Positions 45,442 through 52,487 of a DNA stretch of 64,000 bases are shown piece by piece; the first letter of the stretch is position 1, and each line of letters opens with the position of its first letter. The DNA lies in assembly GCF_900104095.1 (NCBI RefSeq), contig NZ_FNJO01000005.1, positions 310,001-374,000 of the forward strand, in the 5' to 3' direction. The DNA is from Ralstonia sp. 25mfcol4.1 (lineage in GTDB: Bacteria > Pseudomonadota > Gammaproteobacteria > Burkholderiales > Burkholderiaceae). The position numbers and the translations under genes are program-made. Under the pieces are notes generated by a model. That model made no database searches and had not been told where the DNA came from. It saw nothing but the letters and a program-made list of their open reading frames with translations.

Positions 45442-46212
45442 TCAGGTCTTTTCCAGCGAGGCGCACGCCGCGCGCAGGATGGCAGCGTAGTGCTCCAGGT
45501 GCGGCTCGATCCGGTACACCGGCCCCGCGATCGAAATCGCATAGCATTCCCCCGACAGCCGCACCGGCCAGGCCAGCGCACCCACGTCGGGCATCGATTC
45601 ACTGAGGTTGACGTAGGCGCCGCGTTCGCGCGCCTGGCGCAGGTCGGCTTCCAGCGTAGCGGGCGTGGTCAGCGTGCGGGGCGTAAAGCCCTGGAACGCC
45701 AGCCGGGGCAGCAGCGCGGCGCGTTCGCCATCGTCCATCGCCGCCAGCAGCGCCTTGCCGATGGAGTTGGCGTGCAGCTCGCGCCGTTCGCCTGCCGTGG
45801 CGATATAGCGAATCGCGTGCGGGGATTCGAGCACGTCCAGGTAGACCACGGACGTGCCTTCATGCAGCTTGCCGATGACGATGGTTTCTCCGGTGGCGTC
45901 GCGCAATTCGCTCATCGTGCCATGGACGCGGTCAAGTACCGGATCGTGCCGGGCAATCTGCTGGGCCATGGCCAGCAGCCGCCCCGTGGGGTAGTAGCCC
46001 TGCCGGCGGGCGGTTTCGTAGAGATAGCCCAGCGATGTCAGGGTGCGGATCAGCGCCAGGCAGCTCGATGCCGGCACCGCCAGCAGGCGCGCCAGTTCCG
46101 ACAGCGACAGCGCCCGCCGTTCACGCGCAAAGGTCTCGATGATCTCGATGACCCGCAGGGCGGTCTTGACGTTCATTGCCGGGGGTTTTGCGGACTCTGG
46201 GCGCTCTGGCAT
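45442..46212 (-). CDS. IclR-family transcriptional regulator
   Basis: About 256 residues from the ATG at 46212; 46176 is an equally good start, and the HTH begins right after it (LSLSELARLLAVPASSCLALI). The C-terminal IclR effector domain has HANSIGKALLAAM and YAISIAGPVYR. It converges with the aryl-polyene cluster, and its promoter faces the hip operator region. Target unknown. Confidence 0.9.
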   Translation of the reverse strand: MPERPESAKPPAMNVKTALRVIEIIETFARERRALSLSELARLLAVPASSCLALIRTLTSLGYLYETARRQGYYPTGRLLAMAQQIARHDPVLDRVHGTMSELRDATGETIVIGKLHEGTSVVYLDVLESPHAIRYIATAGERRELHANSIGKALLAAMDDGERAALLPRLAFQGFTPRTLTTPATLEADLRQARERGAYVNLSESMPDVGALAWPVRLSGECYAISIAGPVYRIEPHLEHYAAILRAACASLEKT

Positions 46213-46320
46213 GGGGCTGGGCAGGATCGGACGGGCGCGGTTCGGGGTGGCCCGGGCTGGGGCCGTCGGGGCGGACTGTAGCACGGCGGCGACCGCAGGC
46301 GCACCCGAAAGCGCATCTGG

Positions 46321-46353
46321 TACAACCTTTACGTAGTAAAACGACTTTACAAC
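46321..46353. repeat. 33-bp direct repeat, copy 1 (hip operator region)
   Basis: The 33-bp element starts TACAACCTTTACGTAGTAAA and recurs at 46375-46407 with one mismatch. Its end forms the dyad TTACAAC-N6-GTTGTAA (46347-46366). It is placed to serve as an autoregulatory operator of the hipBA-like pair. Confidence 0.75.
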
Positions 46354-46374
46354 CTATCCGTTGTAACTTGAAAA

Positions 46375-46407
46375 TACAACCTTTACGTAGTAAAACGGCT
46401 TTACAAC
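46375..46407. repeat. 33-bp direct repeat, copy 2 (hip operator region)
   Basis: Second copy of the same 33-bp element, 54 bp downstream of the first (start to start). Its end begins a second dyad, TTACAAC-N6-GTTGTGA (46401-46420), ending 30 bp before the hipB start. Confidence 0.75.
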
Positions 46408-46450
46408 GCAGATGTTGTGAATCTGGTTCCGACGCGTTCGCGCAGCCCCC

Positions 46451-46840
46451 ATGGCCAACCAATATCCCATCCGAATCCTGACCCAGCTCAATCCGGTATT
46501 GCAGGGCTTTCGCCGGTCGCGCGGCCTGACGCAGGCCGAGGTAGCGGCACGCCTCGGTGTCAGCCAGCAAAGCTACGCCCGCCTGGAAGCCAATCCTGGA
46601 CGCGCCAGTATGGCGCGCGTCCTGGCGGTGCTGCAGGCGTTGGAGGTGGATCTGCTACTGGCGCCGCGCGGCGCGGCGGCGGCCGCGGATTCCACTGATG
46701 CGGCCGGCGCCGGGAATGTCCGGCGCAGCAAGGCTGACAGGCCCGGCAAGCCCGGCACCGCCCAGGCAAAGGCGCGGCCAGCCGGCACGGCCGCCCGCCG
46801 CCAGTCCAAGCCCGACCAGGGATCGGGAGAGGACTGGTAA
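46451..46840 (+). CDS. hipB: HipB-like XRE antitoxin
   Basis: 129 residues. HTH at about 18-72 (GLTQAEVAARLGVSQQSYARLE); a basic, disordered tail (RRSKADRPGKPG...) follows. It is likely to neutralise the kinase encoded next to it (TAATG overlap) and to bind the two upstream operators. Confidence 0.88.
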   Translation: MANQYPIRILTQLNPVLQGFRRSRGLTQAEVAARLGVSQQSYARLEANPGRASMARVLAVLQALEVDLLLAPRGAAAAADSTDAAGAGNVRRSKADRPGKPGTAQAKARPAGTAARRQSKPDQGSGEDW

Positions 46841-48162
46841 TGGGCAGGCGTCCGCTCCGGCGCCGGCTTGGCGTCTGGATGAACGGCTGGATGACGGGCA
46901 CGTGGGAACGGGGCACCGACGGCGAGTCGTTTGCCTACGACGCCGACTGGATGGAGAGCAGCCAGGGGCGTCCCCTTTCCCTCTCGCTGCCATTCCGGTC
47001 CGATGCCGCCCCGTATCGCGGTGGCGTGGTCACGGACTACTTCGACAACCTGCTGCCCGACAGCGATGCCATCCGCCGCCGGCTGGCGCAGCGCCATCGC
47101 ACCCAAGGCACCGGCCCGTTCGACCTGCTGGCCGCGCTGGGGCGCGACTGCGTCGGCGCACTGCAACTGCTGCCCGAAGGCGCCGAGCCCGAAGGGCTGC
47201 GCACCATCGAGGGCACGCCGCTGGATGAGGCGGCCATCGCGCGGCTGCTGCACGATGCCACGCGCAGCGCACCGCTCGGCCAGCACGACGACGAAGGCGA
47301 CTTGCGGCTGTCGATTGCCGGCGCGCAGGAAAAGACCGCGCTGCTGCATCACGGGGGGCAATGGCTGCTGCCGCGCGGCAGCACCCCCACCACCCATATC
47401 CTCAAGCTGCCGCTGGGACTGGTTGGCAACATGCGCGCGGACATGCGCACGTCGGTCGAAAACGAATGGCTGTGCGCCCGGATGGTGGGCCACTTTGGCC
47501 TGCCCATCGCCGATTGCGCCATCGAAACGTTCGAGGATCAGAAGGTGCTGGTGGTGGAACGCTTCGACCGGCGGCTGGCGCCCGACGGCAGCTGGATCAT
47601 CCGCCTGCCGCAGGAGGACTTTTGCCAGGCGCTGGGCCTGTCGCCGCTGTCGAAGTATCAGGCCGACGGCGGGCCAGGCATCGCCGACATCATGAGCGTG
47701 CTGGCGGCGTCCGAAACTCCGGCCCATGATCGTCGTAATTTCTTCAAAACGCAGATCCTGTTCTGGCTGCTGGCCGCGACGGACGGGCACGCCAAGAACT
47801 TCAGCCTGTCGATCGGGCCGGGCGGCCGTTACTGGTCGACGCCGCTGTACGACGTGCTGTCGGCGTTTCCGATCATGGGCGGCGGTGCAAACCAGTTGGC
47901 GCCGCAGAAGGCCCGCATGGCCATGGCCGTGCGCGGCACGCAGAACCACTATCGCATTGCGCAGATCATGCGCCGGCACTGGCTGGAGCAGGGGCGGCTG
48001 GTGGGCCTGCCTGCCGATGACGTCGAGGCCATCCTGATGGAACTGAAGGCCGCCGTCGAACCGGCCATCGACGCCACGGTGGCCGAATTGCCGGCGACGT
48101 TTCCGCAGGACGTGGCCGAGCGCGTGTTCGAGGGCCTACGGGCGCAGGCCAGGCGGCTCTGA
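46840..48162 (+). CDS. hipA: HipA-like Ser/Thr kinase toxin
   Basis: 440 residues, normal HipA length. The ATP-binding Ser motif SIAGAQEKTAL is at residue 158 and on; the catalytic Asp is in ATDGHAKNFSL (Asp315), with PLYDVLSAFP behind. Known HipA kinases phosphorylate glutamyl-tRNA synthetase and cause dormancy. Start overlaps the hipB stop. No damaging changes are visible, so it should be active. Confidence 0.93.
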   Translation: MGRRPLRRRLGVWMNGWMTGTWERGTDGESFAYDADWMESSQGRPLSLSLPFRSDAAPYRGGVVTDYFDNLLPDSDAIRRRLAQRHRTQGTGPFDLLAALGRDCVGALQLLPEGAEPEGLRTIEGTPLDEAAIARLLHDATRSAPLGQHDDEGDLRLSIAGAQEKTALLHHGGQWLLPRGSTPTTHILKLPLGLVGNMRADMRTSVENEWLCARMVGHFGLPIADCAIETFEDQKVLVVERFDRRLAPDGSWIIRLPQEDFCQALGLSPLSKYQADGGPGIADIMSVLAASETPAHDRRNFFKTQILFWLLAATDGHAKNFSLSIGPGGRYWSTPLYDVLSAFPIMGGGANQLAPQKARMAMAVRGTQNHYRIAQIMRRHWLEQGRLVGLPADDVEAILMELKAAVEPAIDATVAELPATFPQDVAERVFEGLRAQARRL

Positions 48163-48340
48163 GCATCGGCCGCTGTCGGGTGGCGATTTGTACCGTTGTG
48201 TATCAAGACGGCGGGCCGATACGTCGACACACCGAACGCGCGCTTGCGCCACACGGACGCGATACGTCCAACCCTTCCAATAGGCTCCATGGCGATTGCG
48301 CACGGTGCGCCGCCAACCATCGGTCCGGCTGGAGCCCCCT

Positions 48341-48511
48341 ATGTCGAAAATCAACATCGCGTTGCAGCTGACGAGGACAGTGTTCTCGTCGCTGCCACCG
48401 GGTGCGCTCCAGGGGTTGACGCTGGCGGCCGCAGTCGTTGCCACCGCCACGGCCTGCGTGGCGCTGGTGATTGCGCTGCCGGCGCAGCCTGTACCGGACT
48501 TCCAGAACTAG
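48341..48511 (+). CDS. Putative small membrane peptide (56 aa)
   Basis: A possible small gene. The ATG at 48341 has GGAG seven bases upstream. The middle (LQGLTLAAAVVATATACVAL) is hydrophobic enough to span the membrane once. It lies 28 bp before the secreted hydrolase gene. No family is recognised, and the surrounding sequence is too GC-rich to rule out a chance ORF. Confidence 0.4.
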   Translation: MSKINIALQLTRTVFSSLPPGALQGLTLAAAVVATATACVALVIALPAQPVPDFQN

Positions 48512-48539
48512 TCTTGCCGGAATAAACGGAGAAACCGCA

Positions 48540-49349
48540 ATGTGGAATCGCAAGCTGACGCACAACCGAACCATCGTATCGCTGGCCCTGGCCACCATCG
48601 GGCTGACCGCCGCTGCGGCGGCGCAGGCCGCGCCGCCCGCAGCCGAGGCCGCTGACAGGCAACCGTCGGTGGTCATCGTGCACGGTGCCTTTGCCGATGG
48701 TTCGGACTGGGCCAAGGTCATTCCGCTGCTGCAGGCCAGGGGCGTGAAGGTGCAGGCCGTGCAGAACGGTCTGGAATCGCTGGCCGGCGACGTGGCGGCC
48801 ACGCGCCGCGCCATCGACAATCAGCCGGGCAAGGTGGTGCTGGTGGGGCATTCGTGGGGCGGCACGGTGATTACCGAGGCGGGCGCCAACGACAAGGTGT
48901 CGGCGCTGGTCTACGTCGCCGCCTTCGCGCCGGAAGCGGGCCAGTCCACCGAGGAAGCCGGCAAGGCATTCCCGCCCGCGCCGGGTATCGGCAAGCTGGT
49001 GGCCGACAAGGAGGGATACCTGTCGCTGCCGCCGCAAGCGGTGGCCAGCGATTTCGCGCAGGACGTGCCCGCCGCCCAGGCCCGCGTGATGGCCGCGACC
49101 CAGGGCCCGATCCAGGCAAAGGCATTTGGAGAAAAAACGAGTGTCGCGGCGTGGGCCAGCCGGCCGTCGTGGTACATCGTCAGCGCCAACGATCGCATGA
49201 TCCCGCCCGATCTGGAACGTGCGATGGCCAGGCGCATTGGCGCCAGGGTGACCACGCTGCCGACCAGCCACGTACCGCAGCAATCCCGGCCTGCCGACGT
49301 GGCGAAGGTCATCCTCGATGCCGTGCAGACGGTGAAGACGCAGAACTGA
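48540..49349 (+). CDS. Secreted alpha/beta hydrolase
   Basis: 269 residues. A signal peptide (about 30 residues, cleavage after AQA) is followed by an alpha/beta-hydrolase fold: VIVHGAFADGSDW, nucleophile Ser in VGHSWGGTVI, an Asp in SANDRMIPP and the catalytic His in TSHVPQQ. It resembles periplasmic or extracellular esterases of the EstC type. Substrate unknown. No obvious operon partner, except perhaps the small peptide upstream. Confidence 0.9.
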   Translation: MWNRKLTHNRTIVSLALATIGLTAAAAAQAAPPAAEAADRQPSVVIVHGAFADGSDWAKVIPLLQARGVKVQAVQNGLESLAGDVAATRRAIDNQPGKVVLVGHSWGGTVITEAGANDKVSALVYVAAFAPEAGQSTEEAGKAFPPAPGIGKLVADKEGYLSLPPQAVASDFAQDVPAAQARVMAATQGPIQAKAFGEKTSVAAWASRPSWYIVSANDRMIPPDLERAMARRIGARVTTLPTSHVPQQSRPADVAKVILDAVQTVKTQN

Positions 49350-49431
49350 TACGGGGGCGGAAGCAGGGCGGCATCGAAGTCGGCCGCCATGCGCTTCCCT
49401 TTCCCGCGACCGGGAGAGGGATGTCCCCCAC

Positions 49432-50160
49432 TTACTTGTTCGGCGTTGCCGCCGGGCCGGCCGGCAGTGGGTCGATGCCGTCGCGCTTGACGTAGGTGAC
49501 GGACGTCACAAGGCTGGTGGTGGTGTACTTTTCCACGCCGCTGGCGCCCTGGCGTTCGCCGGGCTGCGCGTCGGTGTGGGTGATTTCGGCGACGTACATG
49601 CCCTTCCACGGCATGTCGAACGTCACCAGGCCCTGATCGTCGGTGCGGCCTTCCTTGGCCCACCCCGATTGCGTCACCAGTGCCACCTTCGCCTTGGGCA
49701 GCGGCTTGCCCTGGTAGTACGCCTTGAAGGCGCCGGGCTGGCCGGCGGGCACCAGGTCGAGCGTCAGCTTCGGCGGCAGGGCAGAGAAATCCGATACCCA
49801 CCGGGCCGCCGGGTAGTAGCGGCTGGTGACCTCGGCATCGCCGCGCTTGAACGTACGCAGCGGGTAGCGGGCGTCTTCGGCCACCAGCGCGTCGCGTTCG
49901 CCCAGCGTGAACGGCAACTGGAAGCCGTCGGCGGTCTTCACGCCGTTCGCCGTCTTGTCGCCGCCCGCCGCCAGCAGCGTGGCGGTGGGCGTGCCGAACT
50001 TGTCGAGCAGACCGGGCGATACCTCGCGCAGGTTGTCACCGAATTCGCCGAAGCGGATCGACGCCGGGTGGCCGGTCGGCTGCTCGATCCAGATCTGGTG
50101 CGCCTGGGCCGCGCCGGACAGCGCGAGCAGGGCAGCGGCAAGGGAAATGGTCTTGTTCAT
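49432..50160 (-). CDS. DUF4198 periplasmic protein, probably iron-regulated
   Basis: 242 residues. The ATG at 50160 follows GAGGAGG and is directly succeeded by a signal peptide (NKTISLAAALLALSGAAQAH). The mature part is a beta-sandwich (DUF4198/NikM-like) with HQIWIEQP at its start. A Fur-box-like sequence lies 30-50 bp upstream, so it is likely induced in low iron and may help bind or import a metal. It stands alone. Confidence 0.85.
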   Translation of the reverse strand: MNKTISLAAALLALSGAAQAHQIWIEQPTGHPASIRFGEFGDNLREVSPGLLDKFGTPTATLLAAGGDKTANGVKTADGFQLPFTLGERDALVAEDARYPLRTFKRGDAEVTSRYYPAARWVSDFSALPPKLTLDLVPAGQPGAFKAYYQGKPLPKAKVALVTQSGWAKEGRTDDQGLVTFDMPWKGMYVAEITHTDAQPGERQGASGVEKYTTTSLVTSVTYVKRDGIDPLPAGPAATPNK

Positions 50161-50190
50161 GTGAAGCGGGCCTCCTCGGCGCAATCTTGA

Positions 50191-50211
50191 AATGGTAATC
50201 ATTATTATCTG
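50191..50211 (-). promoter_or_regulatory. Fur-box-like operator
   Basis: On the minus strand this reads CAGATAATAATGATTACCATT (21 bp; bases 1-20 are CAGATAATAATGATTACCAT), close to the Fur consensus GATAATGATAATCATTATC. It lies 31 bp before the DUF4198 gene. Confidence 0.7.
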
Positions 50212-50495
50212 AAATGCCGTGTGACTGTCAAAGAACATTGTCTAGGCGAGGTGTCCGCCGCGTTGTGCGTGCCACACAGACATTGGAGACATGAAGACCG
50301 GTGGCGGCTGGATTATGCCAAAAGACATCGGCCGGAATCCCGCGGATTACCGTCATTTTCAAGCGGCGCCATTATTCTGACAAAATTGTAATGCTCAACG
50401 ATTAAGAGAAAACCCTCGAATTGCAAATAGACGTTAAAAGATCACCTATAACTAGAGCCTACGTGTTGCGAACTGGTGTCACGCATCACGCCTCC
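50212..50495. other. Non-coding interval upstream of the hairpin
   Basis: About 280 bp with no credible gene. AT content rises near 50340-50460. TTGCAA (50421) and TATAAC (50447) are spaced too far apart for a normal sigma-70 promoter. Confidence 0.4.
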
Positions 50496-50527
50496 GCCCG
50501 CCTGTGCTAGCCTGCGGGCTTTTTTTT
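50496..50527 (+). terminator. Rho-independent terminator with no upstream gene (possible sRNA end)
   Basis: A 6-bp stem GCCCGC/GCGGGC with a 12-nt loop, followed by eight T. No plus-strand gene ends in the 280 bp before it, so it may end a small RNA starting near 50450, or terminate readthrough. Confidence 0.7.
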
Positions 50528-50646
50528 GTCCATTTTTCGGCCATGAATGCGCTCGCATGATTAATGGCGGATTTTTCATTGGTCACAGTAATGAATGCAT
50601 TTTGAAGGGTGGTGAAAACCCTCTCCCTGCTTTCGCTTGACTATGT

Positions 50647-50662
50647 TGGTATATCACATACC
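50647..50662 (+). promoter_or_regulatory. Oxalate-regulon operator, copy 9 (distant)
   Basis: TGGTATATCACATACC, one mismatch, a 15-bp pseudo-palindrome. It is about 30 kb from the rest of the oxalate island and 400 bp before the third OFA transporter gene, leaving a long leader. Confidence 0.75.
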
Positions 50663-50705
50663 TTGTATCTGTCGCGTTTCGGATTACGCGAACATTACGC
50701 CGGAC

Positions 50706-50755
50706 ATTACATATTTGTAATCCGACATCGCCGTCGAACATTACAAACCTGTAAT
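50706..50755. promoter_or_regulatory. Two ATTAC-N6-GTAAT dyads in the OFA-3 leader
   Basis: Dyads at 50706-50721 and 50740-50755 have the same half-sites and a 34-bp repeat distance, close to three helical turns. They suggest a second regulator, perhaps LysR-type, acting on the transporter at 51063. Confidence 0.6.
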
Positions 50756-50964
50756 TCATTCGGGGATTTTTGATATCGAGGAGATTTCAGATGCAAAACG
50801 AATAGCCGGTCGATGAATTGCCTGGAAACCAAGGCTGGACAAGGGTTTCGGCGCGCACTCGGTACCAACTCGTGGTTTGAGCAATGGCGGTCCTGCGCAA
50901 ATGGGTTTCACACGCGAAACCGGAAGACCAAAACAACAAGAACGATGACACAGGAGACACGCAA

Positions 50965-51066
50965 ATGCAGGCGACCATATTACGGTTCGGGCGCACGGTG
51001 CCCGTGTATCGAACCGCATCCCCACACATTGCAGACCACACCACGACAACAGGGAGCGCGCAATGA
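50965..51066 (+). CDS. Leader ORF (33 aa) translationally coupled to OFA transporter 3
   Basis: ATG at 50965 is preceded by CAGGAGACACGCAA, the same SD style seen before several oxalate genes. The 33-residue peptide (MQATILRFGRTVPVYRTA...) ends in TGA overlapping the ATG of the transporter (ATGA at 51063-51066). No family known. It may control transporter translation or be a remnant of an earlier reading frame. A further five-codon ORF (MQNE) with GAGGAG is at 50791. Confidence 0.5.
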   Translation: MQATILRFGRTVPVYRTASPHIADHTTTTGSAQ

Positions 51067-52379
51067 CTCACGCACCGACCGGGGCCCTGCGCCCCAATCC
51101 ACAGGTTTCCGACAGCAAACGCTGGTTCCAGTTGCTGGTTGGCGTAGTCTGCATGATCGCTACGGCGAATATCCAGTACGCTTGGACGCTGTTTGTGCCG
51201 GAAATCCAGGACACCTTTGGCTGGTCCCGCGCCAATATCCAGATTGCCTTTACGATTTTCGTGCTGGTACAGACCTGGCTGGCACCGATCGAGGGGTATT
51301 TCATCGATAAATTCGGACCACGCCTGATGGTGGCGTTTGGCGCGCTTTTCATCGGCCTGGCCTGGGTGATCAATTCTCAGGCCACCACGCTGATGGGCTT
51401 CTACGTCGGCGCCGCCGTGGGCGGGCTGGGGGTGGGTTCGATCTACGCCACTTGTATCAATAATGCGATCAAGTGGTTCCCGGACCGTCGCGGGCTGGCC
51501 GTGGGCCTGACGGCGGGCGGCTACGGTGCCGGGTCGGCGGCCACCATCCTGCCGATCGCCGCGATGATCGAATCGCAGGGCTTCCAGCACACGTTCATGT
51601 TCTTCGGCATCCTGCAGGGCGCCCTGGCGTTCATGGCGGCCTGGTTCCTGCGTGCGCCGCAGGCCAACGAGGTGAAGGCATCGAGCAAGATCTACCAGTC
51701 CACGCGCGACTACACGCTGCGCGAGGCGCTGGCCACCAGGCTGTTCTGGCTGATGCTGGTGATGTTCGTGCTGGTGGTCACCGGCGGCATGATGGCCGTG
51801 GCGCAGCTGGGCGTGATCGCCAAGGATCTGGGCGTCAAGGAGTTCAAGGTCGACCTGTACTTCTTCACGATGGCCGCGCTGCCGCTGGCACTGATGCTCG
51901 ACCGCGTGATGAATGGCATTTCGCGGCCGCTGTTCGGATGGATCTCGGACAACATCGGGCGAGAGAAGACGATGGTGATCGCGTTCTCGCTGGAAGGTAT
52001 CGGGATCATCGCGCTGGGCTACTTCGGCAGCAACCCGTACGCGTTCCTGATCCTGTCGGGCGTGGTGTTCCTGGCGTGGGGCGAGGTCTACTCGCTGTTC
52101 TCGGCCCTGGCCGGCGACGCCTTCGGCACCAAGCACATCGGCAAGATCTACGGCGTGCTCTACACGGCCAAGGGGATTGGCGCGCTGTTCGTGCCGATCG
52201 GCAACCTGATGATGGAAGCCACCGGCACGTGGTCGACGGTGCTCTATACCGTAGCCACCATGGATCTGCTGGCCGCGTTCCTGGCGTTCACGGTACTGAG
52301 GCCGGTGTTCGCGAACCATGTGGCAGCATCGAAACGGGCCTTTGCCGAGGAGCGGGGCGGGACGCAGGTGCCAGCCTGA
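51063..52379 (+). CDS. OFA-family (oxalate/formate antiporter) major facilitator transporter 3
   Basis: 438 residues with 12 predicted helices. It is an OxlT-type carrier, with NIQYAWTLFVPEIQDTFGWS in helix 1, FIDKFGPRLMV, and CINNAIKWFPDRRGLAVGL. It differs enough from the other two to have been separate for long. AGGGAGC precedes the ATG. An oxalate-regulon operator lies 400 bp upstream, and two ATTAC dyads and a coupled leader ORF lie between. It likely carries oxalate or formate, under extra control. Confidence 0.93.
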   Translation: MTHAPTGALRPNPQVSDSKRWFQLLVGVVCMIATANIQYAWTLFVPEIQDTFGWSRANIQIAFTIFVLVQTWLAPIEGYFIDKFGPRLMVAFGALFIGLAWVINSQATTLMGFYVGAAVGGLGVGSIYATCINNAIKWFPDRRGLAVGLTAGGYGAGSAATILPIAAMIESQGFQHTFMFFGILQGALAFMAAWFLRAPQANEVKASSKIYQSTRDYTLREALATRLFWLMLVMFVLVVTGGMMAVAQLGVIAKDLGVKEFKVDLYFFTMAALPLALMLDRVMNGISRPLFGWISDNIGREKTMVIAFSLEGIGIIALGYFGSNPYAFLILSGVVFLAWGEVYSLFSALAGDAFGTKHIGKIYGVLYTAKGIGALFVPIGNLMMEATGTWSTVLYTVATMDLLAAFLAFTVLRPVFANHVAASKRAFAEERGGTQVPA

Positions 52380-52392
52380 CGGACGGTGCAGG

Positions 52393-52424
52393 CCGGGAAG
52401 GCGCCACGGCTGGCGTCTTCCCGG
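52393..52424. terminator. Hairpin terminator after OFA transporter 3
   Basis: A 14-bp stem (CCGGGAAGGCGCCA with TGGCGTCTTCCCGG, one wobble pair) and a CGGC loop, 14 bp after the transporter stop. No T-run. Confidence 0.6.
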
Positions 52425-52487
52425 TTGCGCGGCAGCGTCCGGGGCAGGGCGGGACGTCATTACCGCGCCGTGCATCTATAATCCGGC

